From QNBT01 sp964563335 (GTDB taxonomy: Bacteria > Planctomycetota > Phycisphaerae > Sedimentisphaerales > Anaerohalosphaeraceae), in NCBI GenBank assembly GCA_964563335.1, contig CAZLWL010000055.1, forward strand, positions 1-15,892: 15,892 nt of DNA, given 5' to 3'. A program made the translations under genes and the position numbers. Numbering within the stretch: position 1 is the first letter of the stretch; every line of letters starts with the position of its first letter. This document shows, one piece after another, positions 6,069 through 13,053 of the stretch. The notes under the pieces are model-generated. The model had not been told where the DNA came from, searched no databases, and saw only the letters and a list, made by a program, of their open reading frames with translations.

Positions 6069-6596
6069 GTGCCCAATATATTACTTGAAGAAATCGAATA
6101 CAAGATTGACCAAACCAGCTTCGGGACCTGGCGAAGATATGGCTACATCGACGGGACCAGCTACCATGAATTCACCTCCCACACTAAGATTCTCGGATTG
6201 CCACTTGTGCATTACACCTGGGGCCGAAATCCCGAAACCGGCAGACGCAAATGCGCAAAGGGCATCATCGCCGTCGGCCGATTCGCCTGCGGTGTCATCG
6301 CCATCGGCCAGGTCTGCGGCGGCCTTGTAGCCATCGGCCAGTTGGCAATCGGCATCATCCTCGGCTTAGGACAACTTACCACCGGCGTATGGGCCGTGGG
6401 CCAGGTTGCTATTGGGTTGGTGTTCGGCCTGGGCCAGTTCGCCACGGGCTACGCCGCCATCGGCCAGTTCGCATTTGGCAGATATGTGCTCGCTCAGTTC
6501 GGCTCCGGCAAATTCATCTGTACCATGCAGCGCACCGACTGGGAAGCCATCGAGTTCTTCAAACACCTGCCAATCATCAGAGACTTCCTCCCGTGA
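6069..6596 (+). CDS. Small Gly/Gln-repeat solenoid-like protein, unknown function
   Basis: 175 aa from GTG 6069, chosen because AAGGG (6056-6060) sits 8 nt upstream; an in-frame GTG at 6048 would lie about 6 nt from the predicted mRNA start. The first 60 residues are polar and soluble-looking (EEIEYKIDQTSFGTWRRYGY, then HYTWGRNPETGRRKCAKG). About eight repeats of 10-11 residues follow, with the pattern hhAhGQhAhG, for example VIAIGQVCGG, LVAIGQLAIG, VWAVGQVAIG, YAAIGQFAFG. The regular glycine spacing suggests a beta-solenoid or a tightly packed membrane-associated roll. A polar end follows (RTDWEAIEFFKHLPIIRDF). There is no signal peptide. The gene is monocistronic with its own promoter, and its strand and base composition fit the host. 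I do not recognise a named family and propose no function. Confidence 0.75.
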   Translation: MPNILLEEIEYKIDQTSFGTWRRYGYIDGTSYHEFTSHTKILGLPLVHYTWGRNPETGRRKCAKGIIAVGRFACGVIAIGQVCGGLVAIGQLAIGIILGLGQLTTGVWAVGQVAIGLVFGLGQFATGYAAIGQFAFGRYVLAQFGSGKFICTMQRTDWEAIEFFKHLPIIRDFLP

Positions 6597-6600
6597 TTAC

Positions 6601-6700
6601 TGTCATTCGTACGTACGATTGTCATTCCTGCGAAAGCAGGAATCCAGAGAATAAATTTGTAGGATGGGCTAATTCTTTGCCCATGCGGGATATGGATTCC
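6601..6700. repeat. Composite hairpin repeat downstream of the solenoid gene
   Basis: This stretch packs several palindromes. TCGTACGTACGA (6607-6618) is perfect. ATTCCTGC-GAAA-GCAGGAAT (6624-6643) has an 8-bp stem and GAAA loop, and ATGGGC/GCCCAT (6664-6669, 6679-6684) forms a further stem. TGTCATTC appears twice (6601-6608, 6620-6627), and GGAATCCA (6639-6646) is inverted as TGGATTCC (6693-6700). The form is that of a dispersed chromosomal repeat whose right end is broken by the IS remnant that follows. No T-run follows the hairpin, so an intrinsic terminator is not supported. Confidence 0.6.
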
Positions 6701-6794
6701 GGGTCAAGAGGCTGTGTCGCAATTAACGCGATACCACTTTTAATTCTAAGTCGATATGGTACAATATGCAATACCAAATGAAAGGATTGTAATC

Positions 6795-7382
6795 ATGGCA
6801 TATCGATATGGAGATCGCAGTCAAAGGACGCTTTTCCCGCAAAGTGTTGATGAATATGTCCCCAAGGATGCGCCGGTCAGGGCATATGACGTAATCATCG
6901 ACTCACTCGATTTCGGCGAATTGGGCATCGAAATCGACCAGCACAAGGTTGGTTGTCCGCAGTATGACCCCATGGCCATGCTCAAACTTCTGGTCTACGG
7001 TTATTCTTACGGAGTCCGCAGCAGCCGTAAGCTGGAAAGAGAGGCCAATTATAATCTCTCGTTCATCTGGCTTACAGGCGGTCTTAAACCTGACCATAAA
7101 ACAATCGCTGAATTCCGTCGCAGGAATAAACCTGCCCTGCAAAAGGTGTTAAAGCAATGTGCCCGGCTCTGCATCAGGCTGGGGCTCATAGAAGGCAATA
7201 CGTTATTTGTCGACGGCACTAAAGTCAGGGCCAATGCTTCTATCAAGAATATATGGACCGAAGATCGTTGTAAGAAATATCTCAAGAATATAGACAAGCG
7301 TATAAAACAAATCCTTTCGGAATGTGAGACAGTTGATGACAGGGAAAAAGATATAGGCTCGCTGGTTGTATCGCAATCTTAA
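6795..7382 (+). pseudogene. IS1182-family transposase, N-terminal fragment
   Basis: The ORF starts at ATG 6795 with AAAGGA (6781-6786) 8 nt upstream and gives 195 aa, well under half the usual transposase length. The start MAYRYGDRSQRTLFPQSVDE and the DUF772-like region (YDPMAMLKLLVYGYSYGVRS, NLSFIWLTGGLKPDHKTIAE, FRRRN) are typical of the family. LFVDGTKVRANAS holds the first catalytic aspartate (D140). The later catalytic residues are absent: after REKDIGSLV (about residue 191) the frame ends at TAA 7380-7382 inside a different element. The protein cannot be an active transposase. Confidence 0.85.
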
Positions 7383-7506
7383 GGATGATGTTGATGAATT
7401 GATTGTCTGTTATCCCAGACGTAACAAGCTGATCGCATGTGATGGCGACGATATTATGATCGCCTCTAAAATATCGAGATCGATGATGCCCGCTAATATT
7501 GCCTGA
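7363..7506 (+). pseudogene. IS110-family transposase fragment
   Basis: In the frame that starts at TGG 7363, the translation reads WLYRNLKDDVDELIV, then CYPRRNKLIACDGDD, ending at TGA 7504-7506. This matches the stretch of IS110-type (DEDD) transposases that leads to the conserved GDKxDxxDA motif. Here that motif is degraded to GDDIMIASKI. There is no start codon of its own and no C-terminal serine motif, so this is a dead internal fragment. Assignment rests on this one stretch of about 30 residues. Confidence 0.6.
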
Positions 7507-7798
7507 GTAATGCCGAAGGAATTGGCGGTTCAAGGAAAAAAGAGGCCGAGCTGCTCATAATGAACCTTAATAAACGTGGACAGGGATGCTCAAGAAGAAA
7601 AACTGAGTAACGGGAAATTTATTTTTTGACTTCTTGCTCTTTATAGGTGACAGTGTGATGTTCAGAATGACATCTATAAGGTTTTCTACAGAGCAACAAA
7701 TTATATTTTGTTACTGTCAAACGGTAGTGAACCAGCTATAATAGCAGAGGTTGTGCAAAAACGCCATATTTGGATTGAGTGAGTGAGAAACGACAAAT
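7507..7798. other. Spacer between IS debris and ispA
   Basis: No gene is supported. One short open stretch (7509-7610) reads GIGGSRKKEAELLIMNLNKR but has no recognisable relative and is probably more IS debris. An imperfect inverted repeat lies at 7642-7652 and 7668-7678 (TATAGGTGACA against TGACATCTATA, 9 of 11 pairs). The ispA promoter candidate is near the right end. Confidence 0.5.
7714..7742 (+). promoter_or_regulatory. Predicted promoter of the ispA operon
   Basis: CTGTCA (7714-7719, 4 of 6) and a perfect TATAAT (7737-7742) with a 17-bp spacer lie 57 bp before the ispA start. It sits just downstream of the IS remnant, so the operon keeps a promoter even if genes formerly upstream were separated from it. 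Confidence 0.55.
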
Positions 7799-8704
7799 AT
7801 GGAGGAAATCCGGCCAAATCAGGTGGATTTCAAGGTTGCCCTTGCTGAAAAGGCCGGGCTTGTTAATTCCGCCCTTGCTGAGTTGTTGGAAAGACGGCTA
7901 GATATCGGCGACGAGTTGAAGACGGCCATCAAGTACATTCTCCAGGCCCCGGGCAAACGTATTCGGTCGGCGCTTGTGCTTTGGTGCTGTGAGTTGACCC
8001 GGGGAGCGCTGAATCGGGATGCGGAGGCAGCCGCGGCGGCAGTGGAGATGGTCCACACGTATTCTTTGGTGCATGACGACCTGCCGGCGATGGATGATGA
8101 CGATTTGCGGCGTGGTCAGGCGAGTTGCCACAAGAAATTTGACGAAGCCACAGCCATACTGACGGGCGATGCGCTGCTGACGCTGGCATTTGAGGTATTG
8201 GCAGTCGAGATTACCAAGCCGGAAATCGCGGTGAGGCTGATAAGGACACTTGCGTCGGCGTGCGGTCCGGCTGGTATGATTGAGGGGCAAATGGTGGATT
8301 TGAGGAGCCAGGACCGCCGAGGCACGGTGGAAATTTTGCGGCATATCCACATCAACAAAACGGCGAAGATGTTTGCCGCCGCCGCCGCGATGGGCGCCAT
8401 CGTCGGTGGCGGAAATGATGAACAAATAGAATGCCTTTTGCAGTATGGTTTAAAGGTTGGGTTGGGTTTTCAGGTAGCGGATGATATACTTGATGTTTCA
8501 GGCTCAAGCGAGCAGTTGGGCAAGACCAGCGGCAAGGACGCGCGGCAGTGCAAGGTTACCTACCCGGCGGTGGTGGGTATGGCGGAATCAAAACGCACAG
8601 CAGAAAAGTTCTGTGAAGAGGCTGTTGCAGCGCTGGATATATTCGATGAAAGAGCCGACATCCTGCGGCAATTAGCGGTGGTGCTATTGGAAAGGACGCG
8701 TTGA
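7799..8704 (+). CDS. ispA: Short-chain polyprenyl (farnesyl/geranylgeranyl) diphosphate synthase
   Basis: 301 aa. It joins isopentenyl diphosphate to allylic diphosphates to make C15 or C20 prenyl diphosphates for quinones, carotenoids and cell-wall lipid carriers. The first aspartate-rich motif is DDLPAMDDDD (93-102, the bacterial DDxxxxD form), preceded by TYSLVH with Y88 and S89 at the chain-length positions. The second is FQVADDILD (224-232, D228, D229, D232). The substrate-binding PGKRIRSAL (51-59) and the EGQMVDL (162-168) stretch are present. A small residue at -4 and Y at -5 are common in bacterial FPP synthases; C15 is the likeliest product but C20 is possible. A stop codon (7784-7786) lies in frame just upstream, supporting ATG 7799, although its Shine-Dalgarno is weak. 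It is followed by dxs after 42 bp, a pairing known in many bacteria. Confidence 0.93.
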   Translation: MEEIRPNQVDFKVALAEKAGLVNSALAELLERRLDIGDELKTAIKYILQAPGKRIRSALVLWCCELTRGALNRDAEAAAAAVEMVHTYSLVHDDLPAMDDDDLRRGQASCHKKFDEATAILTGDALLTLAFEVLAVEITKPEIAVRLIRTLASACGPAGMIEGQMVDLRSQDRRGTVEILRHIHINKTAKMFAAAAAMGAIVGGGNDEQIECLLQYGLKVGLGFQVADDILDVSGSSEQLGKTSGKDARQCKVTYPAVVGMAESKRTAEKFCEEAVAALDIFDERADILRQLAVVLLERTR

Positions 8705-8707
8705 GAG

Positions 8708-8728
8708 TAGTTCATAGTTCGTAGTTTT
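8708..8728. repeat. Three 7-bp tandem repeats (TAGTTCA, TAGTTCG, TAGTTTT)
   Basis: The gap between ispA and dxs is half filled by three 7-bp units starting at 8708, with TAGTT constant. It is a short simple repeat with no evident role. Confidence 0.6.
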
Positions 8729-8746
8729 TGGATAATGTGACAAGAA

Positions 8747-10666
8747 ATGACGCAGTTACTTGATAAGATAAATAGTCCTGCGGATTTGCATCTCCTGTCG
8801 GTTAAGGACCTTGGCGTGCTGGCCGAGGAGATTCGGGAATACATAACGCGTGCTGTGAGCCAGAGAGGCGGGCACTTAGCGAGCAGCCTCGGCGTGGTGG
8901 AATTAGTGATTGCGATGCATTATGTATTCGACTTCAAGAAAGACAGGCTTCTTTGGGACGTGGGCCATCAGTGCTACGCTCACAAGATTATCACGGGCAG
9001 AAAGGAGCAGTTCACCAAACTCCGTCGGCGAGGCGGGATAAGCGGTTTTCCAAACCCTGCCGAGAGCGAGTACGACCAGTTCAGCGTCGGCCACGCAGGC
9101 ACGTCGATAGCGACAGCCATCGGCATGGCTTTGGGAGCACAGTATAATCAGACGGATGAAAAAATTGTCGTGCTTGTAGGCGATGCGAGCATCGTTAACG
9201 GGCTTTCCTTCGAGGCACTCAATAATCTCGGGCTGGTCAAGAGGCAGTTGCTGATTTTGCTTAACGACAACTCAATGGCCATAGACGTTACCCAGGGGGC
9301 AATCGCAAAATTCCTGTCGAAGGTAAGGCTGAGTCATACGTATGAGGATTTGCGTCGCACAACACGCAACATTCTCGAACATCTGCCGGTCATCGGTAAG
9401 CGCATGGAAGAAGTGCTTGATAACTTCAAGAAGACCCTTCGAATGGCAATTACTCCGAGCAGACTGTTTGAGAGCCTCAATATTCCCTACTTCGGCCCGG
9501 TGGATGGACACGATATCGGCTCGCTGATTCAGCTATTTGGGGCAATAAGCCACTTGGGCCGGCCGGCAATTTTGCACGTGTATACGAAAAAGGGCAAGGG
9601 TTTTACCCCTGCCGGCGAGGACCCGTGCAAGTTCCACTCCACCGGTCCATTTGAGTTAAACGGCAAGGTCACTACATTCGAGGAAAAGGGCAGGACATTT
9701 ACCGAAGCATTCGCCGATGCGCTGGTGGCTCTTGCCGCCAAGGACGACCGCATCATAGCGATTACCGCTGCGATGCCCGATGGAACCGGGCTTGCGAAGT
9801 TTCGTGACCGGTTCGGCGCCAGATACTATGACGTCGGCATCGCCGAAAGTGCTGCAGTCGATATTGCCGCCGGGCTGGCCAAACAGGGCAAGAAGCCCAT
9901 CGTGTGTATATATTCGACGTTTCTGCAAAGGAGCTACGACCAGATTTTTCAGGAAGTGGCGTTGCAGAATCTGCCTGTTACCTTCTGTATAGACCGCAGC
10001 GGCGTTGTGGGCGATGACGGGCCGACGCACCACGGCCTGATGGATATCGGTTTTTTGCGGATGCTGCCTAACATGGTTATAACCGCCCCGGCCAATGAAG
10101 CTGAGATGAAGGCGGTGCTCAATTTTGCCGTCAACATCGACAAGCCCGTTGCGATTCGCTATCCGAGGGATATTGTTCCGGACGACGAAGGTGAACTTGC
10201 CGCTTGCCAATCAGCGTTTGAATTGGGCAGAAGTGTTACGTTGCGGAGTGGCTCCAGTGACGTGGTAATCGTTAGTTTTGGCAGCGTACTGGTCGAGGCG
10301 GTCAAGGCTGCAGATATGCTGAATCGCGAAGGCATCGACGTTAGCATCATAAACGCCCGTTTTGCAAAGCCGATTGACGGTAAGATAATATCGCTGTTTT
10401 ACGATAAGAAGAATATAATCACTGTTGAGGACCACAGCATGGCGTGTGGATTCGGCTCGGCCTTGCTGGAGGCGGTTGCGAGACAAACAGTCGAAAAGGT
10501 CAGGGGTGAATGGGCGAACGCGGGCAGAATAATAATCCTCGGCGGGCCTGACAGGTTTGTAGAAGTGGACTCGCGCAAGGTACAGCTTGATGAAATTGGA
10601 GTCAGTGCCAAGCGAATTGTTGAAACGGTCAAAGCGGTAATTGGTGAAACGATACGTAGTGAATAG
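8747..10666 (+). CDS. dxs: 1-deoxy-D-xylulose-5-phosphate synthase
   Basis: 639 aa, the usual size. It uses thiamine diphosphate to condense pyruvate and glyceraldehyde 3-phosphate, the first step of the MEP isoprenoid pathway. The N-terminal domain has GGHLASSLGVVEL (41-53, H43), WDVGHQCYAHKIITGR (70-85) and the ThDP/Mg motif GDASIVNGLSFEALNN (145-160) with NDN (173-175). The middle domain has YDVGIAES (361-368), whose E367 matches the catalytic glutamate, and DRSGVVGDDGPTHHG (416-430). YFGPVDGHD (248-256) is also typical. The usual AEQHAV stretch reads AESAAV here, so the Gln-His pair after the glutamate is replaced. The rest of the active site looks intact, so activity is expected. It lies 42 bp after ispA and 3 bp before nadK. 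Confidence 0.95.
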   Translation: MTQLLDKINSPADLHLLSVKDLGVLAEEIREYITRAVSQRGGHLASSLGVVELVIAMHYVFDFKKDRLLWDVGHQCYAHKIITGRKEQFTKLRRRGGISGFPNPAESEYDQFSVGHAGTSIATAIGMALGAQYNQTDEKIVVLVGDASIVNGLSFEALNNLGLVKRQLLILLNDNSMAIDVTQGAIAKFLSKVRLSHTYEDLRRTTRNILEHLPVIGKRMEEVLDNFKKTLRMAITPSRLFESLNIPYFGPVDGHDIGSLIQLFGAISHLGRPAILHVYTKKGKGFTPAGEDPCKFHSTGPFELNGKVTTFEEKGRTFTEAFADALVALAAKDDRIIAITAAMPDGTGLAKFRDRFGARYYDVGIAESAAVDIAAGLAKQGKKPIVCIYSTFLQRSYDQIFQEVALQNLPVTFCIDRSGVVGDDGPTHHGLMDIGFLRMLPNMVITAPANEAEMKAVLNFAVNIDKPVAIRYPRDIVPDDEGELAACQSAFELGRSVTLRSGSSDVVIVSFGSVLVEAVKAADMLNREGIDVSIINARFAKPIDGKIISLFYDKKNIITVEDHSMACGFGSALLEAVARQTVEKVRGEWANAGRIIILGGPDRFVEVDSRKVQLDEIGVSAKRIVETVKAVIGETIRSE

Positions 10667-10669
10667 AAG

Positions 10670-11524
10670 ATGACAAAGCCGAAACTGATAATTTTTGGTG
10701 ATCCGAAAAGACAATATGCCGCTGAGGCGGTTGACGACTTTGTGCAGTTCGCCGCTGCAAAGGCCGAGATAATCGCCAACTGTTTTCGCGGTCCCGATAA
10801 ATCGGGAGTCGATGTGCTTAAAGAGGCGGATTTTGCGGTGGTGTTCGGCGGCGACGGAACGATTCTTTCGACGGCAAGGGAATTGAGCGAGGCAGATGTG
10901 CCGGTTATCGGAGTCAACGTGGGCAAGCTGGGCTTTTTGGCCCAGTTCAGTGCCGCTGAGTTCAAGCAACTGTTCGATCGCATAACCAGCGACAAGTCGT
11001 TGATTGAAAAGAGGATGATACTGGCGTGCAGTATCGAGAGCAATGGCAGTGAGAAATTCGGTTCGACAGCCATAAATGACGTGGTAATTGCCGCCGGTGC
11101 TCCGTTCAGCATGGTCGAGCTTAAGGTCACTGTGCAGTGCCAGTCGCTGGCAGGGTGTACGAGCGACGGGATAATCATCTCGACGCCGACAGGTTCTACG
11201 GCCTATAATCTCTCGGCGGGTGGGCCGATTTTATCGGCGGACCTTTCAGCGATAGTTATTACCCCACTTTGTCCGCATTCGCTCAGCTTCAGGCCGATTG
11301 TAATAAATGCCGATAGTATCCTCGAAATCCAGCCTGTTCGGGTCAATAAAGGCACAACCATCAATCTTGACGGTCAGGTTTCGCACAAACTCCAGGTTGG
11401 TGACGTAATAAAGGTACAACGTCACCACGGGTCTTTTCTGGTGGTAAATAACCCTGTTCGTACCCAGTGGGATACGCTGGCAGGTAAACTAAACTGGGCT
11501 GAAAAGCCGAAGTATAACAAGTAA
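10670..11524 (+). CDS. nadK: NAD kinase
   Basis: 284 aa. It phosphorylates NAD to NADP with ATP (or polyphosphate) in the cytoplasm. The defining GGDGT motif is at 60-64 in VVFGGDGTILSTARE, followed by GVNVGKLGFLAQF (81-93), the N136-D137 pair in INDVVIAAG, and the long signature DGIIISTPTGSTAYNLSAGG (166-185). Cytosolic NADP(H) is needed by the MEP pathway's reductoisomerase, which fits its place after dxs, although this pairing may be only an operon convenience. The start is 3 bp after the dxs stop. The stop TAA shares its last base with the ATG of the next gene, so translational coupling is likely in both directions. Confidence 0.95.
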   Translation: MTKPKLIIFGDPKRQYAAEAVDDFVQFAAAKAEIIANCFRGPDKSGVDVLKEADFAVVFGGDGTILSTARELSEADVPVIGVNVGKLGFLAQFSAAEFKQLFDRITSDKSLIEKRMILACSIESNGSEKFGSTAINDVVIAAGAPFSMVELKVTVQCQSLAGCTSDGIIISTPTGSTAYNLSAGGPILSADLSAIVITPLCPHSLSFRPIVINADSILEIQPVRVNKGTTINLDGQVSHKLQVGDVIKVQRHHGSFLVVNNPVRTQWDTLAGKLNWAEKPKYNK

Positions 11525-13044
11525 TGGAAGATAGAAAATTAAAGTATCGGTTGTATGTATTCGTTGTAATAACCGCCTTTATGGTTTTTGCCACGGCCGG
11601 TTTGGGGATTGAGTCGCCGCTTGGACCACCGCTCGGCCCGCCTATCGGTAACCCCACCGCTCCGCAGACGAGCCTGTCGAGGGCCGGCAGCGAGTTGATG
11701 CCGACAGACCAGTACAGCTACGGCGCGAACGGTAATTTGATCGTGACCGGTAACGTACCGGGCGGCAGGTACTTCAGACATCCTGATGGTATCGTACCTT
11801 ACCGCTCGGCGGCGGAGTTCTATCCCTCGGATTTTGAGCTTGCCACCGGCTTCGGGTCGGGTTCTTTGAACTCGTTTATCAGGCGCTCAGCAGGTGTGGG
11901 TTACCCCGTCTACGGTTTGAGTCTTAACCAGCCCTATTACCTTCCCTCGCAGACGGTAACGTCGCTGAGGCGCTGGTATGAGTCGGGGCTCGTCCCGCCG
12001 AAGGAGACTTTCCCGGGAGGCACGGGGGATTTTGCACCGGCACCTGAGCCCACAAGCGACAGCCAATATCTCTATGGTCAGCAAAGGCCCCTGTCCAGAA
12101 GCATGGAGGAGTTGGAGGATATCATTTCACGAGAAATTGAACTGCAAAAGCTCACACGCCAGGAGGAGGAATCTTCAGACAAGGAACTCACTGAAATTGA
12201 GCAACTTGAATCCTACCTGGCGCAACAGTTCAGGAAAACGTCAGAGGACAAGAAGAAACTGTTTGATGAACTTCCGGAGCCCGAAAAGCCGCTCGAACCG
12301 GTTAAGCCGGGTGAGCCAACATCCAAGCCTGACAGCAAGAAGCAGGGCGAAGAGCAGCCTGAAGATTTCTACGAGCAACTTCGCCTGGAGCAAGCCAAAG
12401 CCGAAGAAGAAGGTGACGTGTTTGCCACTGATGACCCCGACGAGACGGCAGATAAGCAGGAGGGCAAGAGCGAATTTGAGCTGCAGGTTGGCGAGAAGCT
12501 CGAGCTTCCGGAGGTTGATCATGCTGAGGCGGCGGCGATTCGTGGTCCTCACAAGACGTTCAAGAGTTGGGCCCGGGCCAAGTTTAAGGAGTACATGAAA
12601 GCTGCTGAAGAATTTTTGAAGGATGGCAAGTACTACAAGGCCGCCGACGCATATACGCTGGCAAGTGTCTATCAACGAGACGATCCACTGGCTTATGCCG
12701 GCAAGGCCCTTGCGCTTTTCGCAGCGGGAGAGTATATGAGCAGTTCATATTTTCTGGAAATGGCCATCACGCTGTCGCCTGAATATGCAAAGCGGAAGAT
12801 TGACCTGACGGTGGTACTGGTCGACAGAGACATGATTGAAAACCGCATTATCGAGATGGCAACGTGGCAGCAGCAGAGCAAATCACCTGAGTTGGCATTT
12901 CTGATGGCATACATATTTTACCAGAACAATAACATACCTGCAGCCAAAGTAGCTGCAACGCTCGCATTCGAGAAGATGAAATTCAATCCCGCGTTGAAGT
13001 CTCTCGTACAGGCAATCAACATCGCCGATCAGAAAACAAGATAA
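11524..13044 (+). CDS. Secreted acidic TPR-like protein, unknown function
   Basis: 506 aa. A charged start (MEDRKLKYR) and a hydrophobic stretch (10-27) make a signal peptide or an N-terminal anchor. Next is a Pro/Gly-rich segment (SPLGPPLGPPIGNP, 31-44) and a Tyr/Gly/Ser-rich region (60-190) of unknown fold. Residues 195-335 are very rich in Glu, Lys and Gln with helical, coiled-coil-like stretches (MEELEDIISREIELQKL, 194-210). The end (about 350-500) has TPR-type helix pairs, such as YMKAAEEFLKDGKYYKAADA, YTLASVYQRDDPLAYAGKA, LALFAAGEYMSSSYFLEMAI and ELAFLMAYIFYQNNNIPAA. The protein probably acts outside the cytoplasm in protein-protein contacts. Its ATG overlaps the nadK stop by one base and the helicase begins 9 bp after it, so it belongs to the operon. 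I know no named family for the N-terminal half. Confidence 0.8.
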   Translation: MEDRKLKYRLYVFVVITAFMVFATAGLGIESPLGPPLGPPIGNPTAPQTSLSRAGSELMPTDQYSYGANGNLIVTGNVPGGRYFRHPDGIVPYRSAAEFYPSDFELATGFGSGSLNSFIRRSAGVGYPVYGLSLNQPYYLPSQTVTSLRRWYESGLVPPKETFPGGTGDFAPAPEPTSDSQYLYGQQRPLSRSMEELEDIISREIELQKLTRQEEESSDKELTEIEQLESYLAQQFRKTSEDKKKLFDELPEPEKPLEPVKPGEPTSKPDSKKQGEEQPEDFYEQLRLEQAKAEEEGDVFATDDPDETADKQEGKSEFELQVGEKLELPEVDHAEAAAIRGPHKTFKSWARAKFKEYMKAAEEFLKDGKYYKAADAYTLASVYQRDDPLAYAGKALALFAAGEYMSSSYFLEMAITLSPEYAKRKIDLTVVLVDRDMIENRIIEMATWQQQSKSPELAFLMAYIFYQNNNIPAAKVAATLAFEKMKFNPALKSLVQAINIADQKTR

Positions 13045-13053
13045 GGGGCCAAG

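Larger units (their letters stand above)
6708..7506 (+). mobile_element. Composite IS remnant: IS1182-type fragment joined to IS110-type fragment
   Basis: The likely left end begins at GAGGCTGTGTCGC (6708-6720), directly after the broken hairpin repeat. An IS1182-type transposase start runs to about 7365, where the sequence switches frame and family to an IS110-type piece. I found no inverted copy of GCTGTGTCGC before ispA, so the right end of the first element is missing. The element is not expected to be mobile by itself. Confidence 0.6.

Noticed and set aside
6624..6643. Hairpin with GAAA loop as terminator of the Gly/Gln-repeat gene
   Set aside because: The stem is good but no T-run follows. 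Its sequence and setting fit a dispersed repeat better.
10211..11178. Two long minus-strand open frames (about 250 codons) opposite dxs and nadK
   Set aside because: Both are antisense to strongly conserved enzymes and overlap each other. Their translations look compositionally random.
11978..12598. 206-codon plus-strand frame inside the TPR gene
   Set aside because: It is an Arg/Ser-rich out-of-frame reading of the acidic coiled region. The main frame has the signal peptide, operon overlap and TPRs.
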